This document shows positions 18,490-28,088 of a stretch of DNA of 64,000 bases, piece after piece. The number at the start of each line of letters is the position of its first letter. Positions within the stretch are counted from its first letter, which is position 1. The position numbers were made by a program, and so were the translations under genes. The DNA is from Fimbriiglobus ruber (GTDB lineage: Bacteria > Planctomycetota > Planctomycetia > Gemmatales > Gemmataceae): positions 1 through 64,000 of the forward strand of contig NZ_NIDE01000005.1 in NCBI RefSeq assembly GCF_002197845.1, read 5' to 3'. Below the pieces are notes generated by a model. It was not told the origin of the DNA and did not search any database. It was given only the letters and a program-made list of their open reading frames with translations.

Positions 18490-18689
18490 GGGCACTCCTG
18501 TGCGGGGGAAAGCGGGCGAGCGCTGGGTTCGGGAACGACAGCCGCATTCTTAGACGGCCGCCGTCGCTTCTGCCAATCACTAGGCGGACGGTTGTGACAG
18601 TGCTGAATGAAAGGGGGCCGGCCGGCCGAATTCGGCTTGCACGAACCGGCCGGATATGCGGTAATTCGCGCGTCACGGAGGACACCAGG

Positions 18690-19694
18690 ATGCCGGATAC
18701 ACTGCCCTTCGTTGCCGCGCGGGCGTCAACGGTCGGTACGTCGCGCGAGTGGCCCGACGTTGCCGCCGCCGCCCTTCAACTCCTCGCCAGGTTGCGAGAC
18801 GCCGTCCACACCGCGGTCAAGTTCCGCGACACGGCCCGCGCCCTGGAAGATCGTTCGCCGGCCCGGCGCTGGGGCGTGCCGCCACTATTTTTCTTCGACC
18901 CCCGGGCCCAGGCCGAGTGGTCAGACGCCCGCCCCGGTGCCGAACCGTTCACCGCTGACGCAGCCCGGCGCGACCCGGCCGGCGCGGCGGCGTGGGCCGC
19001 GGTGCGGGAACTGTCCGACGACGCCCTCAGCATCCTGTCGGCTTCCGCCGAGGCGCGGCACGCGGCCCGGGCGACGCCGGGGCTGGTGGCCGCGGTGCGG
19101 TCGCTTGCCCCTGACCTTTCCCGCGCGAGACGGCTCGCCGACGTTCTGGCGATCCCGGACGACGAGGTGTTCCGGGTGATTCACCCGGCCGCCGGGTTCG
19201 GGGTTCGCGTCACCACCCGCGGCGTGGCAGACGTTTACCAATTTCATGCGCTCCTCGCCGCCGAGGTTACGGGCGACCCCGGCCGCGGGTTGTTGCCCGG
19301 CTCACGCCCCGACCCCCGCGTCCGTGAGTTGTACCGCGATCAAACGGCCGACCCGATCGACCCCGTGGCGGCCACCGCGGAGTTCCAGCTGTTCCGCTCC
19401 TCCGCTCTTCGTCCAGACGGCACTTTGCCGGACGGGTTCGCCGGGTCGGACCACTGGCTTTGGGGTCCGGAACCGCTCGCCGTCGTCGCTCGGGAGCGGG
19501 GCGAGCGCGTCGTCTTGCTCGGCGAGCCCGCGTTCCGCAAAACCTGGGACGCCGTCCGGCGGCTTCCCCTAGTGGCGGGCGACCTCTCCGTGATCGAGTT
19601 CCTGTCCGCCGATGAGGTGGCCGCGTGGATCGCGGCGCGGGCCGGGAAGCGGCAGCCGGAACGATCCGCCAGACCCATCCGCTTAGCCGCCTGA
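18690..19694 (+). CDS. Unknown protein (334 aa)
   Basis: I do not recognise a family. The frame opens at 18594, but the ATG at 18690 has GGAGGACACCAGG before it and begins at the point where GC-rich codon use becomes regular. The product is rich in Ala, Arg and Asp, without signal peptide or membrane segments, so probably cytosolic. Residues about 60-200 are predicted mostly helical; a mixed segment follows (VIHPAAGFGVRVTTRGVADV, WLWGPEPLAVVARERG). It is divergent from the alcohol dehydrogenase across about 200 nt and precedes the oxidoreductase by 181 nt, so probably a separate transcript. Confidence 0.75.
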   Translation: MPDTLPFVAARASTVGTSREWPDVAAAALQLLARLRDAVHTAVKFRDTARALEDRSPARRWGVPPLFFFDPRAQAEWSDARPGAEPFTADAARRDPAGAAAWAAVRELSDDALSILSASAEARHAARATPGLVAAVRSLAPDLSRARRLADVLAIPDDEVFRVIHPAAGFGVRVTTRGVADVYQFHALLAAEVTGDPGRGLLPGSRPDPRVRELYRDQTADPIDPVAATAEFQLFRSSALRPDGTLPDGFAGSDHWLWGPEPLAVVARERGERVVLLGEPAFRKTWDAVRRLPLVAGDLSVIEFLSADEVAAWIAARAGKRQPERSARPIRLAA

Positions 19695-19875
19695 AGGGGC
19701 AACCCGCTGTCCCCAGGGGTCGCACCTGCCTCGTCTCTCATTTTCCCCCATCACGTCATTCGGCTGATTGACCGCGGCTACCCCGGCCGATTAGACTAGG
19801 TCGCATACCCTCACGCGCCTCGCCGCGCACTCGCCTGCCACCACTTTCCGTTGCCCCGCTCCGGAGCATTTCGCA

Positions 19876-21348
19876 ATGAACGCGTTTAATCGTCGTGAAT
19901 TCCTCGAACGGTCGGCGATCCTGTCCGCCGCCGTGGCGGCCGGCGCGAGCCTGCCCGCGGGCGCGGCCGAGGCGCCGGTCAAGACGGCCGCCCGCGCCGC
20001 CAACGACCGCCTCCGCGTCGCCGTCGTCGGGGTCCGCGGCCGGGGCATGAGCCACGTGGCGGGATTCCTCTCCAAGAACGCCAACTGCACCATCGATGTC
20101 GTGTGCGATTGCGACGAGGCCGTCATCGGCAAGGCGGTCGACTCGATCAAGAAGGCCCAGGGCGAGGCCCCGCGGTACGAAAAAGACATCCGCAAGGTGA
20201 TCGACGACAAGAACATCGACGTCGTCTCGATCGCCACGCCGAATCACTGGCACGCGCTGATGGCCGTATGGGCCATGCGGGCCGGGAAGGACGTGTACGT
20301 CGAGAAGCCGGCCACCCACAACGTCCACGAAGGGCGGCTGATGATCGAAGCGGCCCGGAAGTACAACCGCATCTGCCAGGTCGGGACACAGAGCCGGAGT
20401 ACGACCGGGATGCGGGCGGCGATCGAGTTCATCCACGCCGGCAAGATCGGCAAGGTCGACCTGGCGTACGCCACTTGCTACAAGCCGCGCAACAGCATCG
20501 GGAAGGTCGACAAGCCGACCGCCCCGCCGGCCTCGATGGACTACGACCTGTGGTGCGGCCCGGCCCCGAAGCTGCCGGTCATGCGGAAGGGCCTGCACTA
20601 CGACTGGCACTGGATCTGGGCCTACGGCAACGGCGACCTGGGGAACCAGGGCGTTCACGAAATGGACAAGGCCCGGTGGGGCTTGGGCCAGACCACCATG
20701 CCGGCGTCCGTCGTTAGCCTCGGCGGGCGGTTCGGGTACGTCGACGACGGCGAGACGGCGAACACCCAGCTCGCCCTGTTCGATTACGGCAGCTCCCACA
20801 TGATCTTCGAGGTCCGCGGGCTGAAGACGGACGATTACAAGGGCGTCAAAGTCGGGAACATCTGGTTCGGCGAAAACGGGTACGTCGTCTGCCCGAGCTA
20901 CAGCAGTGGTCTGGCGTACGACAAGGACGGCAAGCAGATCGCGAAGTTCGGCGGCGGCGGGGACCAGTCGCACTTCGACAACTTCGTCAAGGGCGTTCGC
21001 AGCCGGAAGCTCACCGACCTGAACTGTGAAGTCGCTGAGGGGCACCTGTCGGCCGCCCTCTGTCACCTCGCGAACATCAGCTACCGGCTCGGCAAGGAAA
21101 CCCCGTTCGACGCGAACCTGACCGAACTCGCCGGGACCAAGGACGCGGCCGTGGTCGAGGCCGTGTCCCGCATGAAGTTGCACCTCACGGACAACAAGGT
21201 CGATCTCGCCAAGGCGATCGGCCGCGTCGGCCCGAAACTGACCATCGACCCGAAGACCGAGAAGTTCACCGGGTCCGACGTGGCCAAGGCGAACGACATG
21301 CTCTTCCGCGAATACCGCAAGGGGTTCGACATCACGGAAGCGGTGTAA
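19876..21348 (+). CDS. Tat-exported Gfo/Idh/MocA-family oxidoreductase
   Basis: 490 residues. The N-terminus carries a twin-arginine signal (NRREFLERSA) and a short hydrophobic stretch ending at an Ala-rich cleavage region near residue 30. The mature protein starts with a Rossmann fold (VAVVGVRGRGMSHVAG), then VVSIATPNHWHALMAVWA and the EKPATHNV motif whose Lys is catalytic in the family. The C-terminal alpha/beta domain follows (GNQGVHEMDKARWGL). Family members use bound NAD(P) on sugars or sugar derivatives; Tat export with folded cofactor is typical of the many planctomycete paralogs. Substrate unknown. A terminator follows. Confidence 0.92.
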   Translation: MNAFNRREFLERSAILSAAVAAGASLPAGAAEAPVKTAARAANDRLRVAVVGVRGRGMSHVAGFLSKNANCTIDVVCDCDEAVIGKAVDSIKKAQGEAPRYEKDIRKVIDDKNIDVVSIATPNHWHALMAVWAMRAGKDVYVEKPATHNVHEGRLMIEAARKYNRICQVGTQSRSTTGMRAAIEFIHAGKIGKVDLAYATCYKPRNSIGKVDKPTAPPASMDYDLWCGPAPKLPVMRKGLHYDWHWIWAYGNGDLGNQGVHEMDKARWGLGQTTMPASVVSLGGRFGYVDDGETANTQLALFDYGSSHMIFEVRGLKTDDYKGVKVGNIWFGENGYVVCPSYSSGLAYDKDGKQIAKFGGGGDQSHFDNFVKGVRSRKLTDLNCEVAEGHLSAALCHLANISYRLGKETPFDANLTELAGTKDAAVVEAVSRMKLHLTDNKVDLAKAIGRVGPKLTIDPKTEKFTGSDVAKANDMLFREYRKGFDITEAV

Positions 21349-21380
21349 CCGAGTGACTTGAGTCATCAGTCAACAACAAC

Positions 21381-21410
21381 GCCCGCCCGCTATCGGGGCG
21401 GGCAGTTTCG
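21381..21410 (+). terminator. Terminator after the oxidoreductase gene
   Basis: An 8-bp stem GCCCGCCC/GGGCGGGC (21381-21388 and 21396-21403, loop of 7) is followed by AGTTTCG, 33 nt past the stop codon. Confidence 0.65.
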
Positions 21411-21490
21411 TTATCCGAGCCGATATTGAGGGGGAAGGTTCTGAAAAACCAATTTTCCCTTAGCCCCGGCCGTGAGCCGGCGGGACCGGA

Positions 21491-21766
21491 TCAAACCTTG
21501 CTCTGTTCGGCGGTGAGGCGCGACCGCTCAAACCACCACCACATCAACCGCCCCCAAAGGTAGCCTCCCGGCGGGAAGCCGAGCAACCCGAGGCCGATGA
21601 CGAGCCAGAAAGGCGGATGCGGGTCCGAGATGTACCAGAACCCGATGCTCCACAGAACGCCCACCGACAGGCCCCATCCGCAGACGCCGTAGAGCCAGAC
21701 GAAGCGCTGGCGGCCCATTTGTCGCGTTTGCTGCCAGCGATTCCATTTTTGAGACGTTTCTGCCAC
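21491..21766 (-). CDS. Small two-pass membrane protein
   Basis: 91 residues from a GTG at 21766 with GGAG 8 nt upstream; an ATG 11 codons earlier lacks a good site. A basic N-terminus (QKWNRWQQTRQMGRQR) precedes two hydrophobic segments: about residues 24-47 (Trp/Gly-rich) and 52-77 (PPFWLVIGLGLLGFPPGGYLWG). Probably an inner-membrane protein with both ends inside. No family recognised. Confidence 0.65.
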   Translation of the reverse strand: MAETSQKWNRWQQTRQMGRQRFVWLYGVCGWGLSVGVLWSIGFWYISDPHPPFWLVIGLGLLGFPPGGYLWGRLMWWWFERSRLTAEQSKV

Positions 21767-21839
21767 GACAAGCACTCCGCTTGGGTCAAAGGGACACAAA
21801 GGGCGTCCTACTCACCCAAGCGAGAGTTCCGGGAATCTG

Positions 21840-22242
21840 TTACAAGCCCCGCGAAATTTGATGGCCCGTGGACCTTGTGCTTTCCACACGTCGCTGCATA
21901 GTATGGCGCTGTGCCAGACGGAGTGGCAGAGGCATGAAAACCTGGGTCGAGTCAGCTTTCGAGATTCTTGTAGTCGCGTAGTTTCTCTGCTTCGTTCTCG
22001 CTTTGCCGATATTCGTAGTGGTCGACACCCGCAATAATTAGGCGCATGGTAACACCGGGGTGTACGGTTACTTGCACACGCTCGCCCGAGTGCCGCCGCT
22101 GGCTGTGGCCGCACAGGTGTATCTGGTGTTGGTCGTAGGATGGATATTCGACTTCTGGCGAGAATAGCACGGTCGTACTTGAGCAGGCCGAAAATCACCG
22201 GACTTAACGTGCCGTGCCAACTCGTTCATTGGACCCCGACTC
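21840..22242. other. Lower-GC stretch with one doubtful small ORF
   Basis: About 400 nt with lower GC than its surroundings. A minus-strand frame at 21952-22170 encodes a 72-residue polar peptide (VQVTVHPGVTMRLIIAGVD... and an acidic/basic tail). It could be a real small or broken gene, but it lacks a clear ribosome-binding site and the usual codon bias. I see nothing else in the stretch. Confidence 0.3.
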
Positions 22243-22500
22243 ATGAACCTGCCTGAACCCGACGCTGAGCGGTTGGACGACTACCGCTTCCAAATGGGCC
22301 ACGACGCGGGCAACCTCGCCCTGGTCCTCGACAACCTGACCGACGTCCTCCGCCTGCTCGGCCAGCACAAAGTCTATTGCCGGGTCGAGAAGGGGTTGCG
22401 CGCCGGCGAACCGCCCCTCGACATCGTGGAACTGACTCGATTGCTCGAAGCGACGAAGGACCTGGTGAAGGACTCGCTGCTTCGGTTGAAGAGTCAATAA
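22243..22500 (+). CDS. Small unknown helical protein (85 aa)
   Basis: Starts at ATG 22243. The protein is acidic to neutral and predicted almost all helical (DAERLDDYRFQMGHDAGNLA, then a Leu-rich helix LVLDNLTDVLRLLG and IVELTRLLEATKDLVKDSLL). There is no signal peptide. Codon use is like that of neighbouring genes. No family recognised. It converges on the M48 protease gene 84 nt away. Confidence 0.65.
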   Translation: MNLPEPDAERLDDYRFQMGHDAGNLALVLDNLTDVLRLLGQHKVYCRVEKGLRAGEPPLDIVELTRLLEATKDLVKDSLLRLKSQ

Positions 22501-22583
22501 GGGGCAATGATGGGCATGCGCGTCGCGAGGTCGAACGAGGTCGACGTGCAAGTCAATCAACGAGGTCAACCCTGGCGGTCGGC

Positions 22584-24422
22584 CTATTTGTTCGAGTCGG
22601 CCTCCTGCCTCTTCCGATTCTGATAATCCGCCGCGGCCCGGTACCGCCCGTAGTAGTGATTGATGACGTTGATGACTTCCTGTTGGTTGGAAAACGTCGA
22701 CATCTTGATGGACTGCGATTGTTTGCCGTCGCGCTGGTAGGCGATCTTCAGCACCCTGTTTTGGTCCAGGGACAGGTTCGTGATCTCCGCGTATCGAATC
22801 GGCTCGGGCCAAGTCGTGTAATTCATTTTTTCGTAGTCGAGATCGAGTACCCCCTGGTTACCGGCTGCGGTGAGCGGCGGAAAAGTTTTGACCACGATCT
22901 CGCACTCCTCCGGGGTCTCGGGGAGGAAGCGGAAGGGCAGAGAGTGTTCGTGGATCAAGCGAAATCGTTCCTCGTACTGCCGCCACTGCTCGCGTTCCAT
23001 CTGTTCGGCCGACGGGATGTACTGATACCACCTGCCGTCTCCGGTGGTCGTCAGTAAGGTTTGGGTGTCCGCGGACTCGAGCGGCTTACCGACGGCTTGC
23101 AACCGCTGAGACAGCGGCGGGTGAGAGTCGAAGGGGTGGGCCGAAGCCAGTTGGCCGATGTCCGCCCCCGACACGAAGCACGCCGCATAGCCGTGAAACC
23201 CCTGTTCGATCCGCTCGCACACGTTGGCGGCATCCAATACCCGCTCGTGTTTGAAGAGATTTTGCTCCACGCCATTCCGGTACCGGGAGTAGGCGACCGT
23301 TCGCAGAAGGCCGCCGGCGAAATCCATTGCCGAGGTCGTTTCCACGGCAATCCGGTCGGCGCGGTGTTCTCGCCGGCGGCTCTGCCTGCCAAGTGAGAGT
23401 CGGTAGAGCGCCCGGAAGAACAGCATGAAGTAGTAGATCGGCGCCGTCAAACCGCCGTCGCGGAGCGCGAGCAGGTAGTGGTCGTAACGGCTCAGCATCG
23501 GTGAAATCTTGCCGGAGTACAGGGTGTCCTGACCACTGAAATGCGCCATCTCGTGCGCCAGAATCGCTTCCGCCTCGCTACCCTGCAACTGTTTGAGGAG
23601 CGACAGGCTGACAAAGAGCGTTCGCCCGCAGTACGTCTTGCCCCCGACGATCACCTCGCGCTCGGTCACGAAAAAGTTGTCGTCGATCCCGGCAATGATT
23701 TGGTCCGGAAGTTGGGTTCCCACCTTGTCGCAGATCCGGCGCAACTCGTCCCAAATGGGCGCGGCATCGTCCTTCGTAAGTACCTGGCCCGCGACAACGA
23801 AGTCGTCTTTGACCCGCTTGAAGATGGCGGCGATCACGACGGCGACCGCGACCAGTGCCAGTAGGCCGGAAACCAGGATCAGCTTTACGGAAAAGAAATT
23901 GAACCACAAAGCCGTGACCCAGAACGATAAGGCGACGACCAGAATCCCTTGTGCCGCCGTCTGAAAGGCGCCGCAGATCCGTAGAACGTGCCAACCGACC
24001 AAGAGGCTGAGATACTGAACGTCCTGCGAATAGAGCGACAGCACCACGCACATCCCGGCGAGCAGGAACACGGCGACCCCGACCAGCACCGATGCGGCAG
24101 ACAGCAAGATCATCCAGCGAAAGGTCGCGTAGTGGAATTGGGTGTTGTCGGGCAATTTCGACGCGATTTCCTTGTCCAAGATGAGCTGAGAGAAGGGGAC
24201 ATTGGTGAAGAACGCGACGGCCCGTGCGCGTTCTTCCTCGGAGAGTGATTGATCCGCGCGAATTTGTTCGAGGACGGAGTCGCGCATCTGAGCGTCGAAA
24301 CGGGCTTGGGCGTGACGGAAAAAGAAAAAGGAGAACACAGGAATAAGAAAGACGAGAAATGCCGGAAGAACGAAAGACGAGAAAAATCGGAACTTCGGTG
24401 TCTTTTGGCGAGTCGCACTCAC
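22584..24422 (-). CDS. M48-family membrane metalloprotease (HtpX-like)
   Basis: 612 residues, much longer than HtpX (about 290). Transmembrane segments lie at about residues 13-35, 102-132, 135-170 and 172-200. The catalytic zinc motif HEMAH is at 290-294 and the third ligand region EHRADR follows near residue 357, so the active site is complete and probably faces the cytosol. The last 150 residues are soluble, follow an H-P-P-L-S-Q-R-L motif typical of the family, and are of unknown role. The GTG start at 24422 has GGAG 8 nt upstream; the overlapping ATG is out of frame. Members degrade damaged membrane proteins. No operon partner seen. Confidence 0.88.
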   Translation of the reverse strand: MSATRQKTPKFRFFSSFVLPAFLVFLIPVFSFFFFRHAQARFDAQMRDSVLEQIRADQSLSEEERARAVAFFTNVPFSQLILDKEIASKLPDNTQFHYATFRWMILLSAASVLVGVAVFLLAGMCVVLSLYSQDVQYLSLLVGWHVLRICGAFQTAAQGILVVALSFWVTALWFNFFSVKLILVSGLLALVAVAVVIAAIFKRVKDDFVVAGQVLTKDDAAPIWDELRRICDKVGTQLPDQIIAGIDDNFFVTEREVIVGGKTYCGRTLFVSLSLLKQLQGSEAEAILAHEMAHFSGQDTLYSGKISPMLSRYDHYLLALRDGGLTAPIYYFMLFFRALYRLSLGRQSRRREHRADRIAVETTSAMDFAGGLLRTVAYSRYRNGVEQNLFKHERVLDAANVCERIEQGFHGYAACFVSGADIGQLASAHPFDSHPPLSQRLQAVGKPLESADTQTLLTTTGDGRWYQYIPSAEQMEREQWRQYEERFRLIHEHSLPFRFLPETPEECEIVVKTFPPLTAAGNQGVLDLDYEKMNYTTWPEPIRYAEITNLSLDQNRVLKIAYQRDGKQSQSIKMSTFSNQQEVINVINHYYGRYRAAADYQNRKRQEADSNK

Positions 24423-24694
24423 AACCGCATCTCCATATTATTTTCGGCCGGGTCGACCAGTGTTCGTCGCCGCCGGTCTAATGGTGGACAGCCCGGGACA
24501 CGAAGAACCTCCCTACTACTATTGCTCATTTTTTCCCAGTCTGCGGATGCCTTCTGTCCCGGCTGAAATCCCTTGTACGGCAAGACACAATCGTCCGACT
24601 TTTCGCCCGCCGCCGGGTTAGCAACGGCGCGTTATATGATCGCCACGGACCACTGCGTACGCTTGTTTCTTGCGGCCGTTAGCGGCTACAGCCC

Positions 24695-25096
24695 TCATTC
24701 AGCCGGCAGGGTGTACTCGAAGTCGTAGAAGTGTTTGCCTTGTGTGATCTCGATCCCCATTCGTCCGGTCAGCCCCGTTAACTCGCCCGTTCCCGAATCC
24801 GGCACCACCGTAATGAGCAGTTGCGGCTCGCCCCGGTTCATGGTCGCGCTGTGCTGGAGGACGAAGGCACCAGTTCGGCCGCCGAGTGTCCCGGTCACGC
24901 GCTCGATCGCGACGTACCCGGCTGAGCCTTTGACTGCCGTGCCAGCCGACAACATCTCGCCCTTGCTGGTAGCCTCCAACTCGCCGTGGAATTGCTTGTC
25001 GATCGACAGGTGGCCGAGCAGATTTCCCTCGGTGGTGTTGTAAGTCGGTAAGGGGTCGAGTTTGACCTCAAACGATCCGCGCACCTTGTTCGCCAT
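24695..25096 (-). CDS. DUF3224-family protein
   Basis: 133 residues from the ATG at 25096, which has GAGGTC upstream; the frame extends further 5' without support. The pattern G(S/T)FEVKLDPLP, SIDKQFHGELEATSKGEML, GYVAIERVTGTLGGRTGAFVLQHSATM and ELTGLTGRMGIEI matches DUF3224, small beta-barrel-like cytosolic proteins of unknown function. Length fits the family. It lies 72 nt downstream of the secreted hydrolase gene on the same strand and could be co-transcribed with it. Confidence 0.85.
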   Translation of the reverse strand: MANKVRGSFEVKLDPLPTYNTTEGNLLGHLSIDKQFHGELEATSKGEMLSAGTAVKGSAGYVAIERVTGTLGGRTGAFVLQHSATMNRGEPQLLITVVPDSGTGELTGLTGRMGIEITQGKHFYDFEYTLPAE

Positions 25097-25168
25097 GATG
25101 ACCTCGTTTCTGGTTTCGTCTGCTGACGGGCTCGCCAGTATTTCCCGGGCCACCTCACTCTCGCAAGC

Positions 25169-26890
25169 TCAGTACGCCGGGCGGAGGATCGGCCCCTCGT
25201 CGCTCAACAAGCTACACAGGTCGGCCGCATACAGGACGTGGCGCACGTCCCGCGGCTTGCCGTCGACCGTGACTGTGCGCGACATGAGCCGGACGCCGTG
25301 GCTGTAGTCGACGTAGGTGTCCCGGTGGACGATCGTGAGCGGTTGGATCGCCTTGCCGTCGGGCTTGTGCCAGCCGTAGATCGCCACGCGGTTTGATTTC
25401 TCGGCCAGGCGATTTGTTATCACGATGTCCTTTTTGACGCCCGCGACCAGTTCGCCGGGCTTCTCGCCCGCCAACTGTTCTTTGATGAGCGTGTTGTGCC
25501 GCAAGAACGTCGCGGGCGACTCGCGAGCCTCGGTCATTGGCTTCGGATCCCACTTCACGGACGCGGCGCGGTACACCTCGTCGACCACCTTGCGAGTCGG
25601 CAGCGCGCAGCCGAAGGCGTCGGCGATGCGGGCTGCCGTCATCGGGGTCATGGGCACTCGCACGAAGTCGGCGTCACTGCCGACGGCAAGATAATCGGGC
25701 ATCACCTCGAACGTCGCCGTGTGTTCCTTGCCGGCCGCATCTTTGGCTTTGACCGTGACCCTCCGGAACGCGCGGAGGAAATCCGGGATGTTACCGCGGA
25801 GGATTTCCCGCTCGATCGCTTCCTCGCGGGCGGCCGGGGTCAGTCCGTCGAGCGTTTGGAAAAAGGCCGTTCCGCCGACGGCATCGGCCGGCCGCTTCGG
25901 AATGCCGGGGGCGGGTTGTACCCATTCCGTGTACGCCCGCGGTCCGCCGAAGGTGCCCCAGACCGGCTTCGCGGCCGGGTCGGTCAGCCCGCGCAAGAGG
26001 CCGTTCATCTCGCCGACGAGGGCCGTGTGCAAGATGCGGTTCTTCGGGTTGGCGTGGACAATGAGCGCGAGGCGGCCGTCGAGGGCGGTGCGGGTGGTGA
26101 TGTCGTCGGTCGTGGTCTCGGCGAACGTCATGTCGCGGGCAAACCGCGCCTGCATTCGCCCGGTCGCCCGGAACGTGCCGCCGTCCGCGCCAACGACCGG
26201 CTTGCCGTTAACCATCACATTTCGGTCGTCGTAGGCGATCACCACTAACCGACGGCTGGGGTCGCCTTTCAGCCACGCGAGCAGTTTGTCGCCGTGCTTG
26301 TCGGCATCGCTGTAGCTGTAGTTGGCGTCGAGGCCCACGACGCGGTCGACGGCATCCGGGATCGCGTCCGCGCCATCAAGGTAGCCGAACAGGAAGCTGC
26401 CCCCGCCGCTGTGCCCGGCGAGGCTGATTCGGACGTTGTCGCCCGGCACCCACGTCCGCACCGCTTCGACGATCTTCCGGACGCGGGCCGGACCGTCTTT
26501 GAACTTCCGCTTCCACGCCGGCCAGCTCAGCCCTTCCGCCTCGGTGCAGACGAGGACGATGTTCTCTTCTGGTGAAATCGTTCGTAGCTTGCGAACCTGG
26601 GCGGCGACGTGTTGGATGTCGAAGTGCCAGTCGAGGCCGGCGGCCGGGCCGCAGCCGAGGGTTTGTTCGATGGTATTGCCGTTGGGCGTCGCGAAGACAA
26701 CCAGTCGTGTCGGCTTCGTCGGATCAAACTTGGCGGGTGCGTTGGCAAGTACGCGGACCCCGTCGCCGACCCACTCCTCGCGCACACTCTCACCGAACCA
26801 GACGCTCTTACGAAAGCCCGGCAGGTCGGCCGCGGGCGCCGGGGCCGCGACCAGAACGGCAAGAACGGCCACGACTGTCAGACGGAGCAT
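25169..26890 (-). CDS. Secreted alpha/beta-hydrolase-like protein
   Basis: 573 residues. Signal peptide at 1-21 (hydrophobic, ending APAPAA). Residues 60-270 look like an alpha/beta-hydrolase core with a strand-nucleophile motif RISLAGHSGGGS (candidate nucleophile S161). A conserved-looking region WPAWKRKF precedes it. Residues about 270-573 form one or two extra domains, with a second soluble segment ending RHVLYAADLCSLLSDEG. The charge-relay Asp and His cannot be placed confidently. Probably periplasmic or extracellular; substrate unknown. Confidence 0.78.
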   Translation of the reverse strand: MLRLTVVAVLAVLVAAPAPAADLPGFRKSVWFGESVREEWVGDGVRVLANAPAKFDPTKPTRLVVFATPNGNTIEQTLGCGPAAGLDWHFDIQHVAAQVRKLRTISPEENIVLVCTEAEGLSWPAWKRKFKDGPARVRKIVEAVRTWVPGDNVRISLAGHSGGGSFLFGYLDGADAIPDAVDRVVGLDANYSYSDADKHGDKLLAWLKGDPSRRLVVIAYDDRNVMVNGKPVVGADGGTFRATGRMQARFARDMTFAETTTDDITTRTALDGRLALIVHANPKNRILHTALVGEMNGLLRGLTDPAAKPVWGTFGGPRAYTEWVQPAPGIPKRPADAVGGTAFFQTLDGLTPAAREEAIEREILRGNIPDFLRAFRRVTVKAKDAAGKEHTATFEVMPDYLAVGSDADFVRVPMTPMTAARIADAFGCALPTRKVVDEVYRAASVKWDPKPMTEARESPATFLRHNTLIKEQLAGEKPGELVAGVKKDIVITNRLAEKSNRVAIYGWHKPDGKAIQPLTIVHRDTYVDYSHGVRLMSRTVTVDGKPRDVRHVLYAADLCSLLSDEGPILRPAY

Positions 26891-26914
26891 CGCGGACCTG
26901 CATGCGTGGAAGGA

Positions 26915-27829
26915 TCAAGCCTTCCGGCGGACGCCGAAGGCGGTGTTCCGGGCGGGGGCTTTCACCAGCTCGAACGGCGCCCGGTGGCCGAAGGCTTGCG
27001 CTACCTCGTCCGCACGTTTAGCGTCGAGTGGGCCGCGGTGGGCGTGCAGTAGGTAGCGGAGCGTCAGCGGCTCCTTACGGGTCGTTGCGCGGGGGCCATT
27101 GTAACACACCGACGCGGCCATCCACCCGTCCGCGCGGACGTGCCACGCCGACGGGTAGCCGGGGTTCGTGGGGTGGTCGAAGTACGTGATTCCTTCCTTG
27201 TGTCCGCCGGCCTGTTCGCCGCTGTAATCCATCCACGCGGCTGGCTTCCCGAAGATGGCCGGCTCCCCGGTCGCCCCGTCGCTGTTGGTCAGCGTCCCGC
27301 CGCCGAAGAAGACTGAGAGCGCCTTCGCCACCCGCACGGCGAAGAACCCGAAGTTCGTTTTCCCGAATTCCAACATCTCGGCAGACGGGCGAAACACGGT
27401 CTGGACCTCGACGAAGGTCTCGCGGTCCGGACCGGGGATGACGGCCGCGAACAGATCCTGTTCGAGCAGTTCCTTGGGGTCGTGGCCGTCGAACCAGCCG
27501 AGCCGGACGGCCAGAATCGCCTCGTTATCGCCATCCTGATAGGCGAGCCATTGTTTCTGGCGAACGCGGGCGACCGTGACATCGGACCAGAAGTTGACGC
27601 CGCTGACCTTCTCGTGCGCGAACCAGACGGAGCGGTGGTGTTCGTGGTCCGGGGCACCGGGGTGGCCCATCCGGGTCAGTGATTCGCCGGACGCCGGACC
27701 GACGAGCGGGTAAAAGAACGGCCGCGGGTAGAGCGGGCCGAAGTGCCACCGGAACCGCTCGGCCCCGTCGATCCGGAAACTGACCTGGTGATCCGGCAGT
27801 GGGAGCAGCGTGCAGCGCGGGACGGGCAT
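26915..27829 (-). CDS. DUF6807 (PmoA-type) family protein
   Basis: 304 residues. The His-rich signature GHPGAPDHEHHRSVWFAHEK (about residues 55-74) and the C-terminal stretch ending in DAKRADEVA fit the DUF6807 or 'methane oxygenase PmoA' family. That family is a set of proteins common in planctomycetes and Bacteroidetes, unrelated to true particulate methane monooxygenase. No signal peptide is apparent. It lies 24 nt upstream of the secreted hydrolase gene in the same direction, so the two are probably one operon. A role in carbohydrate or glycoside breakdown is often suggested by context but is not shown here. Confidence 0.8.
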   Translation of the reverse strand: MPVPRCTLLPLPDHQVSFRIDGAERFRWHFGPLYPRPFFYPLVGPASGESLTRMGHPGAPDHEHHRSVWFAHEKVSGVNFWSDVTVARVRQKQWLAYQDGDNEAILAVRLGWFDGHDPKELLEQDLFAAVIPGPDRETFVEVQTVFRPSAEMLEFGKTNFGFFAVRVAKALSVFFGGGTLTNSDGATGEPAIFGKPAAWMDYSGEQAGGHKEGITYFDHPTNPGYPSAWHVRADGWMAASVCYNGPRATTRKEPLTLRYLLHAHRGPLDAKRADEVAQAFGHRAPFELVKAPARNTAFGVRRKA

Positions 27830-27872
27830 GGGAGTCGCCTCCGGGGTTAGCGGTCGGGACTATTAGAGTTAA

Positions 27873-27970
27873 GGAGTCGCGCCAAAATAAGTTACCGGAG
27901 AAAGTCTCGGAAACTCATCGATCGTAGTTAGCCAACGGAAGATTCCGGTAACTTATTTTGGCGCGACTCC
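27873..27970. mobile_element. 98-bp MITE-like palindromic element
   Basis: A perfect 27-bp inverted repeat (27873-27899 and 27944-27970) encloses 44 nt. The element is flanked on both sides by TAA (27870-27872 and 27971-27973) in direct orientation, as expected for a 3-bp TNA target duplication. It has no coding capacity. It lies in the divergent region upstream of the DUF6807 gene and the next gene. I see no second copy or parent transposase with these ends in the window. It could also work as a cruciform or RNA hairpin. Confidence 0.7.
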
Positions 27971-28088
27971 TAACTACCTACCTACACACAGGCTGATCTA
28001 CCCGGCTAACCGCCTGGCGACTAAATTTCCATCCTGCGACCTGATAATTGTACACTACGGTGATTCACGGAATTCAGGGGTACTTGCC

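Noticed and set aside
26915-27829. Particulate methane monooxygenase subunit (from the PmoA label)
   Set aside because: The DUF6807 family carries that name by annotation habit; there are no membrane segments or copper-site pattern of true PmoA.
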